64,000 nucleotides of DNA from Solimonas sp040754295 (lineage in GTDB: Bacteria; Pseudomonadota; Gammaproteobacteria; Nevskiales; Nevskiaceae), in NCBI GenBank assembly GCA_040754295.1, contig JBFMCQ010000013.1, positions 1-64,000 of the forward strand, given 5' to 3'. The notes under the pieces were generated by a model. It worked only from the letters and a program-made list of their open reading frames with translations, ran no database searches and had not been told where the DNA came from. Below, one piece after another: positions 40,427-48,374 of this stretch. The position numbers were made by a program, and so were the translations under genes. Numbering within the stretch: the first letter of the stretch is position 1; every line of letters starts with the position of its first letter.

Positions 40427-42346
40427 TCAGGGCGCTTCGGCCGGCGCGGCGGCATCCGGCGCGCGCAGGATCTCGATACCGACCGCGTCCTCGATCATCT
40501 TCATGTACGCGCGCAGCTCGGCGCCGGCGACTGCGTCGCGCAGCCGCGCGCGCTGCGTTTCGATGACTTCGTCGGGCAGCTCCGGCGTCTTCACTTCGTT
40601 GAGCGCGAGCACCGCCTTGCTGCCGTCCGCCAGCTCGGCCTCGCCGTACGTGACCTTGCCCTCGGCGGGCCGCGGCAGCTCGAACACGGCGTCGACGACG
40701 GCACGTTCCACCTTCTTGTCATCGCGCCGGATCGCACCCGGATTGCGCAGCTCGCCGCCCTTCGCGCGCACGATCTCCTGGAAGTCGGTGCCTTCGCGCA
40801 CGGCGTTGAGCGTCTCCGCGGCATCCTGCGCGGCGAGCTTGCGCGCCGCCTCGTCGACGAGCGACTTGCGCAGCGTGTCGGCGACTTCCTCGAGCGTCTT
40901 CTGCCGCGGCGCCTCGTATTCCGCCTTGCGCACGACGACGAGCTTTGTGTCGCTCACCGCGATCGGCTTGCTGTTCTCGCCCTGGTCGAGCACCTCGGGC
41001 GAGAACGCCGCTTCGGCGACGTTCTGATTCGCGGCGATGCCGGTGCCCTTGCCGCGCTCGAACCAGTCGGTGGTCTGCACTTCGAGGCCCAGCGCCTCCG
41101 CGACCGGCTCCAGCGACGTCGGCTTCTCGAACGCCAGCTGCTCCAGCTGCTCGGACATTTCCTGGAAACGCTGCTGCCGCTCGCGGGTCTGGAACAGCTC
41201 GGTCAGCTCGCGCTGCACCTCGGGATCGTCGAACGGGCGCACGACCGAGGCCTTGAGCTCGTCGAGCCGGATCAGGTGCCAGCCGAACTCGGTTTCCACC
41301 GGCGCGCTGACCTCGTTCTCCTCGAGCGCGAACAGCGCGTCCTCGAAGGCGCGCACCATCTGCCCGCGGCGCACCCAGCCGAGGTCGCCGCCGGCGGCCT
41401 TCGAGCCCGGGTCCTCGGAGTGCTCCCCGGCCAGCTTCGCGAAGTCGGCGCCGCCGGCGATCTCCGCGGCGAGCGACTCGGCCTTCCTGCGCGCAGCTTC
41501 CTTGTCGGCACCGAAGCCGATCAGGATGTGGCGCGCCTTGCGCTCCTCCTGCGTCGTGAAGCGGCCGGCCTTCTCGGCCTCGTAGAGCACCTTGAGCACG
41601 TCTTCGGCCGGCGCAGCGGCTTCGGGTAGCGCGTCGAGCGAGAGCTCGACATAGGCGAGCTTGAGCCGCTCCGGCGCCATGTACTGCGCCTTGTCCTGCT
41701 CGTAACGCTGCTGCACTTCCTCTTCGGACACCTGCACACGGTCGCGGTAGTCCGACACCTCGAAGAGCGCGTACTGCAGCGTCCGCTCCTGATTGGCCAG
41801 CTGCACCGCCTGCTGCACCTGCACGCCGGCGACGAAGGCGGTGTCGACGACCGCCTCGCGCATCTGGTTCATCTCGATCGAGTCGCGCAGCTGGCGCTCG
41901 TAACGGTCGGGCGTGTAGCCGGCACGCGCCAGCGCCTCGCGGTAGGCCTGCGTGTCGAACGCGCCGTCGCGCTGGAATGCGGGCTCCGAGGAGACCGCTT
42001 TGAACAGCGTCGCGTCGTCGGCGTGGTAGCCCTCGGACTCGGTGTACTGCCGCAGCATCGTCTCCTGCGCCATGTCGCGCAGCACGGCGCTGCGCAGGCG
42101 GCTCTGATCGAACATGTCGGCGCGGAAGTTCTCGCCCATCAGCTGCACCAGCTGCTGATAGCGCTGCTCGTACTGCCGCTGGAATTGCGATTCATGGATC
42201 TTCTGGTCGCCGACCTTGGCGACGACCGGGTCGCCGCCGCCCCCGGTGAACGACTCGATCCCGAAGAACGCGAACGGGATCGCCACGAGCGCCACGATAA
42301 AGCCGGCAATCAGGCCGGTGGTGCGGTCGCGAATCTGCTGAAGCAT
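40427..42346 (-). CDS. ppiD: peptidyl-prolyl isomerase/chaperone PpiD
   Basis: A 639-residue membrane-anchored periplasmic folding factor. One N-terminal span (TGLIAGFIVALVAIPFAFFG, about 9-30) is followed by a SurA_N-like chaperone region, a parvulin domain at about 265-365 (ARHILIGFGADKEAARRKAE, SKAAGGDLGWVRRGQMV, FGWHLIRLDE) and a C-terminal helical part with a second SurA-like unit. Length and layout agree with PpiD (623 aa in E. coli), which sits at the SecYEG exit. It is preceded by two tRNA genes on the same strand. Confidence 0.95.
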   Translation of the reverse strand: MLQQIRDRTTGLIAGFIVALVAIPFAFFGIESFTGGGGDPVVAKVGDQKIHESQFQRQYEQRYQQLVQLMGENFRADMFDQSRLRSAVLRDMAQETMLRQYTESEGYHADDATLFKAVSSEPAFQRDGAFDTQAYREALARAGYTPDRYERQLRDSIEMNQMREAVVDTAFVAGVQVQQAVQLANQERTLQYALFEVSDYRDRVQVSEEEVQQRYEQDKAQYMAPERLKLAYVELSLDALPEAAAPAEDVLKVLYEAEKAGRFTTQEERKARHILIGFGADKEAARRKAESLAAEIAGGADFAKLAGEHSEDPGSKAAGGDLGWVRRGQMVRAFEDALFALEENEVSAPVETEFGWHLIRLDELKASVVRPFDDPEVQRELTELFQTRERQQRFQEMSEQLEQLAFEKPTSLEPVAEALGLEVQTTDWFERGKGTGIAANQNVAEAAFSPEVLDQGENSKPIAVSDTKLVVVRKAEYEAPRQKTLEEVADTLRKSLVDEAARKLAAQDAAETLNAVREGTDFQEIVRAKGGELRNPGAIRRDDKKVERAVVDAVFELPRPAEGKVTYGEAELADGSKAVLALNEVKTPELPDEVIETQRARLRDAVAGAELRAYMKMIEDAVGIEILRAPDAAAPAEAP

Positions 42347-42429
42347 GTTCTCCTCGTTGCTGACGAGCCTGCAAACGATAAAGCCCGGTCTAGCAGCCTG
42401 CTGAGCCGGGCCTCGTGAGTCGCTGCGAT

Positions 42430-42504
42430 TGGTGGGCTGCCAGGGACTCGAACCCCGAACCTACTGATTAAGAGTCAGCTGCTCTACCATTGAGCTAGCA
42501 GCCC
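42430..42504 (-). tRNA. tRNA-Lys (anticodon CTT)
   Basis: A full cloverleaf on the minus strand: acceptor GGGCTGC/GCAGCCC, D arm AGCTCAATGGTAGAGCA, anticodon stem GCTGA/TCAGT around loop CTCTTAA (anticodon CTT, reading AAG), T arm GGTTCGAACCC and an encoded CCA at 42430-42432. Confidence 0.96.
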
Positions 42505-42519
42505 GTCGCCTGCCGAAGT

Positions 42520-42597
42520 TGGGGTGGACGAGGGGACTCGAACCCCCGACAACCAGAATCACAATCTGGGACTCTAACCAACTGAGCTACGTCCACC
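42520..42597 (-). tRNA. tRNA-His (anticodon GTG)
   Basis: Minus-strand cloverleaf with acceptor GTGGACG/CGTCCAC, an extra 5' G (G-1) opposite discriminator C as typical of tRNA-His, anticodon stem CCAGA/TCTGG around TTGTGAT (anticodon GTG), T arm GGGGTTCGAGTCCCC and encoded CCA. It lies 15 bases upstream of tRNA-Lys and is probably processed from one transcript. Confidence 0.96.
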
Positions 42598-43420
42598 ATC
42601 GGGAGCTTCCCCCGGACGGGGTACGTCCGGGGGCGCGAATCATAGCAAAACTTTTCATGCGAGTGGCCAGCGGTCTGGCCCTCGAGCTGACACCGACCCG
42701 CAGCGCCCCGCCGGCGCATCGTGACCAGGGGCTCCGCTGCCAGACGCTGGTCGTGTTGCTGATAACCGCCTGATGGCACTGCAGTCGTCGGCGCTGCGGC
42801 GCCGGCACGCACTGAACCGCAGGGCCCGAAGCCGGTCCGCACACTACGTGAGCCGGTGGCGGCCGCGCGCATGCTCCAAAGCCTCGCCGATAAATCATCC
42901 CGGGCAGTCGTCAACCCCATCGCGCGCCGTTACCATCGTTCGCATAACGCGGCAGTCGGGGAGCGGGGGCATGAACGACATATCCGGGTTCGCGGAGCGG
43001 CGCAGCGCGTCGCTGGCACCGCGCAGGTTCGCCGAGCACGTTCGCACCGGCACGCGCTAAAGGTGCCCGACCGGTGTGCGCGCACCGTTGCCCACCGATG
43101 CGCCTCCCGAAAGCGCGGCGCCGTGTCCGCGTGCAGGGCCGCCGCTGCAGCGAGCCCGCGAAACGACCACCTAGCCGGCCGGTCGTCGGTTGACCTGCAT
43201 CTCATCTCTCCTCGCGCCTCTCATGGCAGCGCTTCCGCCGTCGCACCGTTCCGCCGGTGCGCGCCGGATCCGTGCGCATGCGCACCCGCTCGTCCGGCGC
43301 TTCGCACCGCCGCTCGGCCGCTCTGCCACAGAGGCTTGCTTGAGAAATAAAGGGATCTTTATGTATTACTTTAATAAGTCTTCATAACTCCATTATAGTA
43401 AATATAAAACTCTGATATAT

Positions 43421-43444
43421 ATGGATGTTCATATAGGCATCCAT
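43421..43444. promoter_or_regulatory. inverted repeat, possible operator of the peptide gene
   Basis: ATGGATG (43421-43427) and CATCCAT (43438-43444) are a perfect 7-bp inverted repeat with a 10-base AT-rich spacer, about two helical turns centre to centre, lying some 57 bases upstream of the predicted -10 box. It may bind a dimeric regulator. Confidence 0.4.
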
Positions 43445-43500
43445 CACACTTACTCACGCAAAAGGACGGCGTTTGGGTGCATTTTCTTTGAGATTTTGCG

Positions 43501-43509
43501 TGCTATGAT
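43501..43509 (+). promoter_or_regulatory. extended -10 box of the peptide gene
   Basis: TGCTATGAT fits an extended -10 (TGn plus TATGAT) 44 bases before the peptide start codon. The -35 region (TTTTCT, 16 bases upstream) is poor, consistent with an activator or extended -10 promoter. Confidence 0.45.
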
Positions 43510-43552
43510 GCGCCTGCCCATCTTGAGGGCGATCCAATTGGAGCAGCGCACC

Positions 43553-43702
43553 ATGAACCCGGAAATCCAGAACACCGACGTCATCGATATCTGCGAGCTG
43601 GAGTACGACGTGGCCGGCGTCGGCGCCGAAGAGTCGAGCTCGGAGGACAACCACGCGGCGTGGTACCTCATCAGCTACCGTCTGCCCGAGAACGGTGCCT
43701 AA
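43553..43702 (+). CDS. 49-residue acidic peptide, possible modified-peptide precursor
   Basis: The ATG at 43553 is preceded by GGAG at nine bases. The peptide has an acidic N-terminal half (NTDVIDICELEYDV), a Gly/Ala turn (AGVGAE), an acidic Ser run (ESSSED) and a hydrophobic aromatic tail (HAAWYLISYRLPENGA). It contains one Cys (14). There is no signal peptide, membrane span or family match that I know. A strong intrinsic terminator follows 26 bases after the stop, then two cupin-like/HEAT genes on the same strand. Leader-core layout, promoter and terminator resemble a RiPP precursor, but it could be a small regulatory or structural protein. The 44 codons open upstream in frame overlap the promoter and are not taken as coding. 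Confidence 0.65.
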   Translation: MNPEIQNTDVIDICELEYDVAGVGAEESSSEDNHAAWYLISYRLPENGA

Positions 43703-43728
43703 AGAACGCAGTCGGACGGTTGATATGC

Positions 43729-43758
43729 GCGGAGCGCTGCGGCGCTCCGCTATTTTTT
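43729..43758 (+). terminator. intrinsic terminator between peptide and cupin-HEAT genes
   Basis: GCGGAGCGC/GCGCTCCGC pairs as a 9-bp GC stem with loop TGCG, followed by TATTTTTTT. It should end most transcripts after the peptide gene and let limited read-through reach the enzymes downstream, giving much more peptide than protein partner. Confidence 0.88.
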
Positions 43759-43783
43759 TGCGATCGGATTTGCGAGCATCTGC

Positions 43784-44662
43784 ATGAACGCTCCCGCGCC
43801 CCTTGATGCCGATCCCATACTGCCGATGCCGCCGCAGATCATTCACCCGAGCCGGGAAGTCGCGGACTTAGCCGAGGCGGTGGAGCGCGAGTTCGACCGC
43901 GACGAGCCGGAGACCTTCTGGCGCTGCGAAGACGCCTTCCGCACGCTGCTCGCTTCCGGATTCGCCGCGAACGCGCTGCGCGACGAGCTGCAGACCATCG
44001 TCGACGATCCCGCGCGCATCGGCGACTGGCAGCCGAATCAGCTGATGGTGCTGCGCGGCCGAAGCTATGCGCTGTCGGTGGCGCTGTTCGAAACACCGCG
44101 CCGCTACATTCACACGACGCCGTTCTACGGCATGTATGCACCGCTGGGCACGCAGCCGCTGCACTACGACCGCTACCGCCTGCCGGCGAACTATCGCAAC
44201 GAGCTGTTCGATCCGTCGCTACGCCTCGAGCCGGCGGGCAGCGGCGTGGTGCGCGCCGGCGACGTGCTCCAGCTATGGTCGCGCGAGTACGCCTACGACT
44301 TTCACGTCGAGCAGCCGGTGCTCGTCGCCAAGCTGACGACGGCGCCGTTCCACACGCTGGAGTGGCTGTTCAGCAAGGACAGCCTGCGCGCCTGGCAGGC
44401 CAACGACAGCGAGCTGTCGTCGACGCAGCTGCGTGTGGCCGCCTACCTCCTCGGCCGGCTCGCGCACCAGAGCTCGCTGGAGCCTCTGCAGACGATGACC
44501 ACGCATCCGCACCACGCCGTGCGCTGGGCGGCGATCCAGGCGATCGGCCGGCTCAGCCGCACCGAGGCGCTGGCGCAGCTGGAGCGCGCGCAGAACGACC
44601 CGCACCCGCACATCCGCCGCGCCGCGGCCAAAACGCTGCGCCAGCTCGAAAGCAGAACCTGA
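43784..44662 (+). CDS. cupin-like plus HEAT-repeat protein 1, unknown function
   Basis: A 292-residue soluble protein. The middle (about 80-190) is beta-rich and cupin-like, with scattered histidines: His110 (YIHTT), His127 (QPLHYDR) and His174 (YDFHVEQP). Residues 215-290 are two or three HEAT repeats (LRVAAYLLGRLAHQSSLEPL, VRWAAIQAIGRLSRTEALAQ, IRRAAAKTLRQLE). Aligning by eye with the next protein, the HxH and Glu positions of the cupin motif are not conserved here, so it may be the non-catalytic partner. It ends with a one-base TGATG overlap. HEAT repeats would suit binding of a peptide; the function is unknown. Confidence 0.8.
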   Translation: MNAPAPLDADPILPMPPQIIHPSREVADLAEAVEREFDRDEPETFWRCEDAFRTLLASGFAANALRDELQTIVDDPARIGDWQPNQLMVLRGRSYALSVALFETPRRYIHTTPFYGMYAPLGTQPLHYDRYRLPANYRNELFDPSLRLEPAGSGVVRAGDVLQLWSREYAYDFHVEQPVLVAKLTTAPFHTLEWLFSKDSLRAWQANDSELSSTQLRVAAYLLGRLAHQSSLEPLQTMTTHPHHAVRWAAIQAIGRLSRTEALAQLERAQNDPHPHIRRAAAKTLRQLESRT

Positions 44663-45549
44663 TGGCGATCACGATTCCCGGCAGCACCGACCGCGTCGTC
44701 ACGATCGAGGAGTTTCTCGACTACGTCGGCTCGCAGGTGGATCTGCGCGACACCGACAGCATCATCGAGAGCGCGCCGATGCTGCGGGCGCTGGCCAACA
44801 ACCGCACCCTGATTCTGGAGCGGCTCAACCGGCAGGTGAAGAGCCTGTACAGCCGCGACACCGTCGATTCGGCGCAGACCGTGTTTCTCGGCAAGGGAGA
44901 CGGGTTCTTCGTGCGCGCCAACATCTGGCCGTCGACGGCCGACATCTCGGCCGGCCGCGTCTACCAGGACCAGTTCGCCTACGACGCCGCGCACGATCAC
45001 AACTACAGCTTCCTCACCGTCGGCTACTTCGGCCCCGGCTACGTCACCGAAATCTACGAGTACGACCCTGACAGCATCGAAGGCTATGCGGGCGAGCGGG
45101 TCGAGCTGCAGTTCCTGGAACGTGTGAAGTTCGGTGTCGGCTCGGCGATGTTCTACCGCGCGAGCCGCGACGTGCATATCCAGTATGCGCCGGACGATCT
45201 GAGCATCACGATCAACATGATGATCCTGCGCCCCGAAGTGATGCTGCGCGACCAGTATTTCTTCGATCTGGAGAGCCGCACGCTGACGGGCTTTCCACCG
45301 CAGCTCGACAGCTCGCGGCGCGTCTCGATCGTACGCATGGCCGGCTACACCGGCGATGCCGACAGCGCGCAGCTGCTCACCGATCTCGCACGGACGCATC
45401 CCTGCCGGCGCACGCGCCTCGCGGCTTTCGAGGCGCTCGCGCAGCTGCAGCCGCCGCGCGCGGCGGAGATCTGGGAGACCGCCTGCCGCGATCGCGAGCC
45501 GCTGGTGGCTCACGCCGCGCAGCGCCGGCTGGCGGCGCTCGGCGCCTAG
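44662..45549 (+). CDS. cupin-like plus HEAT-repeat protein 2, unknown function
   Basis: A 295-residue protein from the ATG overlapping the previous stop. An N-terminal helical part is followed by a double-stranded beta-helix with a plausible metal site: His111 and His113 in AAHDHNYSF, Glu130 in GYVTEIYEYD and His172 in RDVHIQY, in the H-x-H...E...H order of cupins. Two HEAT repeats end the protein (ADSAQLLTDLARTHPCRRT, RLAAFEALAQLQPPRAAEI, LVAHAAQRRLAALGA). No signal peptide. It is paralogous in layout to protein 1 and probably works with it, perhaps as a metal-dependent oxygenase or isomerase on the 49-residue peptide, which is an inference. It overlaps the convergent GGDEF/EAL gene by four bases. 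Confidence 0.8.
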   Translation: MAITIPGSTDRVVTIEEFLDYVGSQVDLRDTDSIIESAPMLRALANNRTLILERLNRQVKSLYSRDTVDSAQTVFLGKGDGFFVRANIWPSTADISAGRVYQDQFAYDAAHDHNYSFLTVGYFGPGYVTEIYEYDPDSIEGYAGERVELQFLERVKFGVGSAMFYRASRDVHIQYAPDDLSITINMMILRPEVMLRDQYFFDLESRTLTGFPPQLDSSRRVSIVRMAGYTGDADSAQLLTDLARTHPCRRTRLAAFEALAQLQPPRAAEIWETACRDREPLVAHAAQRRLAALGA

Positions 45550-47642
45550 CTCGCGATGCGCTCCAGCTGAAACGAAGCGGCCCAGCGCTCGAACTCCGCG
45601 GCCGGGATCGCGCGCGAGTACAAGAAACCCTGCTGCAAGGGACAGCCTTCCTGCTGCAGCACGCGCATCTGCTCGGCGGTCTCGACGCCTTCGGCGATGA
45701 CCTCCAGCTCCAGATTACGCGCCAGATCGAGCGTCGCCGAGATGATGGCACGCGCCTGCCGTGAAGACGTCGCCTGAGCGACGAACTGCCGGTCGATCTT
45801 GATCTTGTCGATCGGCAGACGCTGCACGTAGCTGAACGACGCGTAGCCGGTGCCGAAGTCGTCGAGCCCGAGCCGGTAGCCGCGCTTGCGGATTGCATCG
45901 AGCAGGCTGCGGGTCTGCTCGGAGCTGTCGAACAGCACGCTCTCGGTCAGCTCGAAATCCATCAGCTGCGCGGCGCGCGGATCCTCCTCGATCAGCTCGT
46001 CGAGCAGCCGCAGGATGCGCGCGTCCTGCGCCTGGCGCGCCGACAGGTTCACCGAGACGCGGAAGCGCAGGCCCCGGCGCGCCCACGCGCATACCTGACG
46101 GTGCGCCACGGTGAGACAGTGCTCGCTGATCTCCGCGATCAACCCGGCGTCCTCGGCAACCTGGATGAACTCGCCGGGCAGCAGCAGTCCGCGCTCTGGG
46201 TGGCGCCAGCGCAGCAGTGCCTCGCCGCCGACGACGCACTGACGCGCGACGTCGACGATCGGCTGGTAGTACACGTCGAACTCGCGGCGCTCGAGGCTGC
46301 GCCGGATGTCGGTCGTCAGCGCGAGCTGCCGGCGCGCCGTGCCGGTGGCCTGCGCCGCGGCGAAGCGCGCATTGCGGCGGCCGCCCTTCTTCGCCGCATA
46401 GACCGCGGCCTCGGCGCTGCCGATCAGCTGCTCCACGGTGTGCCCGTCCTCGGGGTAGAGCGCAATGCCGATCGACAGCGACATGCTGAGCAGGTGGTTA
46501 CCGACAGGGTATGGCTCCGAGCAGCCGTGCAGCAGCGCATCGGCGATGGCGCTGAGCTCGGCCTGCGCGTCCTCGACGTCCGCGAGATCGTCGACGAGCA
46601 CGATGAACTTGTCGCCGCTGTAGCGGTACGTCTGGGTATTGATCGGGCAGAAACGCTGGATGCGCGTCGCCGCTTCACACAGATAGCGGTCGCCGCCCTT
46701 GTTGCCGAGCTTCTCGTTGACCGCGCGGAAATTGTCGAGATCCAGGTAGACCAGCGCGAAACGCGCTGCCGAGCCGTCGCGGGCGCTGCGCTCGATCTCT
46801 CTCTGGATGCTGTCCTCGAGCGCCGCGCGGTTGCCGAGTCCGGTGAGCGGGTCCTGGTAGGCAAGCATGCGCAGCTTCTCGGCATGGTCGCGGAACTGGC
46901 GCAGCGCCAGCGCCATCGCGCCGAATTCGTCGGGACCCACGGGCGGCAGATCGATCGCAGTCTCGCCGGCATTGACGCGGCGGATCGCAACGGTCGTCGC
47001 CTGCAGCGGGCGAATGATCGAGCGCACGACCAGCAGCACGAGAATCACGCCGGCGATCGTGCCGGCAATGATGATCCCGGCCGCGATGCGCAGCGCAATT
47101 GCTGCTCGCTTGCGCTCCTGCTCGAGGAATTCGCGCGCCAGCTGGCGCTGCCGCTGACTGGCGACGTGCAGTATCTGCTCGCTGGTATCGAGCTGCCGCT
47201 GCAGCTCCGCCAAAGCCGGGTCTACCTCTACCATCCTGCCGGCGAGCAAAGCGTCGAGTGCGCGCTGAGTGAGCGCAGGCAGTTCATCCAAGATTGCGCG
47301 GATGACCTTTGCGCCCTTCGGATCGAACTCCGCGAACTGGTCCAGTTGCACGTACATATCTTGGCGTGCCTGCTCGAGCGCCGCCCGAGCGAGGCGTTCC
47401 TGCTCAGCATCACCGCGAAGCACCGAGCTGTTCACGCGTCCGCCAGCATGCCGAGTGCGGTGCAAAGCCCGGGTCGTCGTCTCGATAATCTCAAACCGCC
47501 GGTACTGCTCCTGCTGCGCCAGCTGGCGCTCCTGATTGCGCTCGATCAGATAACCGAGCACCAGACTGGAGCACGCGAAAATCGTCGCCAGGCCCAGGCA
47601 CAGGGCCAGCAGACGGACACGCACGCTCAACGCTATTTTCAT
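45546..47642 (-). CDS. membrane GGDEF-EAL protein, probable c-di-GMP phosphodiesterase
   Basis: A 698-residue inner-membrane protein from the ATG giving MKIALSVRVR. It has one span at about 10-32, a periplasmic helical sensor (33-185), a second span (about 186-208), HAMP, a GGDEF domain (about 260-430) and EAL (about 440-690). The GGDEF signature is degenerate (SGDKF, 342-346), so cyclase activity is unlikely. EAL residues are intact: EALLRW (474-479), NLSA (532-535), ELTES (564-568), LDDFGTGY (593-600), DKIKID and EGVET. It should hydrolyse c-di-GMP, with the GGDEF domain perhaps a GTP sensor. Confidence 0.92.
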   Translation of the reverse strand: MKIALSVRVRLLALCLGLATIFACSSLVLGYLIERNQERQLAQQEQYRRFEIIETTTRALHRTRHAGGRVNSSVLRGDAEQERLARAALEQARQDMYVQLDQFAEFDPKGAKVIRAILDELPALTQRALDALLAGRMVEVDPALAELQRQLDTSEQILHVASQRQRQLAREFLEQERKRAAIALRIAAGIIIAGTIAGVILVLLVVRSIIRPLQATTVAIRRVNAGETAIDLPPVGPDEFGAMALALRQFRDHAEKLRMLAYQDPLTGLGNRAALEDSIQREIERSARDGSAARFALVYLDLDNFRAVNEKLGNKGGDRYLCEAATRIQRFCPINTQTYRYSGDKFIVLVDDLADVEDAQAELSAIADALLHGCSEPYPVGNHLLSMSLSIGIALYPEDGHTVEQLIGSAEAAVYAAKKGGRRNARFAAAQATGTARRQLALTTDIRRSLERREFDVYYQPIVDVARQCVVGGEALLRWRHPERGLLLPGEFIQVAEDAGLIAEISEHCLTVAHRQVCAWARRGLRFRVSVNLSARQAQDARILRLLDELIEEDPRAAQLMDFELTESVLFDSSEQTRSLLDAIRKRGYRLGLDDFGTGYASFSYVQRLPIDKIKIDRQFVAQATSSRQARAIISATLDLARNLELEVIAEGVETAEQMRVLQQEGCPLQQGFLYSRAIPAAEFERWAASFQLERIAS

Positions 47643-47812
47643 GACTCGGACCCGCCGCACACCGCCGGATGCGGAAATGCACACCATAAACACTTCGCGT
47701 GATCATACGTGAATGACGGCCAAACACGTGGAATCTTTGCCGAAACGCTTCTGTCCCATATAGACGAATCGGCCGCGGAGCCGGTATGCATCCAAGGACC
47801 AGGAGAACAGCA

Positions 47813-48367
47813 ATGCCAGGAAAAGCATCGGGCAAGGCGGACAGATCCGAGCGCGCTCGCAGGCACCGCGAGCCGCCGGCGCAGCGGGTCAGAGTCAGCG
47901 AGGAGCCGGCCGGGCGCCTGTCGCTCGGAAAGGGCCTTGAGCGCGGCGGCCGCGTCGGCGATCCGCGCGCGGTCAAGCAGCGGCGGCTGGAATTCCCGGA
48001 TGCGCGCGTGCGCGAGGCCGGGCAGAGCGGCGGCGAGATTCCTTACGGCGATCTAACCGCCGACGATGCCGCGCCGGAGACTTTTCTCGACGACACGCGC
48101 TCGTCGACGCCGTCCGACGTCGAGCCGCGGCAGCCCGCCGACACGGTACTGCGCGGACGCACGCCGGGCGCGACGACGACGCGGCAGGGCAAGGACGAGG
48201 CCGAGCTCGCCGACAGCGAGCCGGTGGGCTGGACGGAAAGCCGCCGGCTGCGAAGCAAGGCACGGGCGCACGCCCGCGATCCCAATGCCGTCGAGCCGCA
48301 CGAGGCGGAGGAGCAGGCGCAACAGGAACGCGCGCGCCAGGGCGGCGGTGCACGAAGCCGCACTTGA
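47813..48367 (+). CDS. highly charged, probably disordered protein of unknown function
   Basis: A 184-residue protein from ATG 47813, with AGGAG eight bases upstream. It is dominated by Arg, Glu, Gly and Ala without hydrophobic core segments or cysteine. Short recognisable stretches are RLSLGKGLERGGRVGDPR, RRLEFPDARVREAGQSG and EPVGWTESRRLRSKARAHA. It looks intrinsically disordered. The strong ribosome-binding site favours a real gene. It ends 7 bases from the convergent HAD gene. Function unknown. Confidence 0.6.
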   Translation: MPGKASGKADRSERARRHREPPAQRVRVSEEPAGRLSLGKGLERGGRVGDPRAVKQRRLEFPDARVREAGQSGGEIPYGDLTADDAAPETFLDDTRSSTPSDVEPRQPADTVLRGRTPGATTTRQGKDEAELADSEPVGWTESRRLRSKARAHARDPNAVEPHEAEEQAQQERARQGGGARSRT

Positions 48368-48374
48368 GCCGCGT

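Larger units (their letters stand above)
42598..43552. other. intergenic region with AT-rich 3' part
   Basis: No convincing gene in 955 bases. The first 700 are GC-rich with short frames lacking coding character; the best is a 29-codon frame at 42971-43060 with a purine-rich upstream stretch but no similarity I know. From about 43340 to 43510 composition turns sharply AT-rich, holding the inverted repeat and promoter of the peptide gene that follows. Confidence 0.6.

Noticed and set aside
42430..42600. tRNA pair as an integration site for a genomic island
   Set aside because: No integrase, no duplicated tRNA 3' end and no att-like repeat were found downstream; the AT-rich patch alone is not enough.
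42971..43060. A 29-codon frame upstream of the 49-residue peptide as a second peptide gene
   Set aside because: Arg/Ser/Ala-rich with no terminator, promoter or similarity to the 49-residue peptide; the upstream purine run is the only support.
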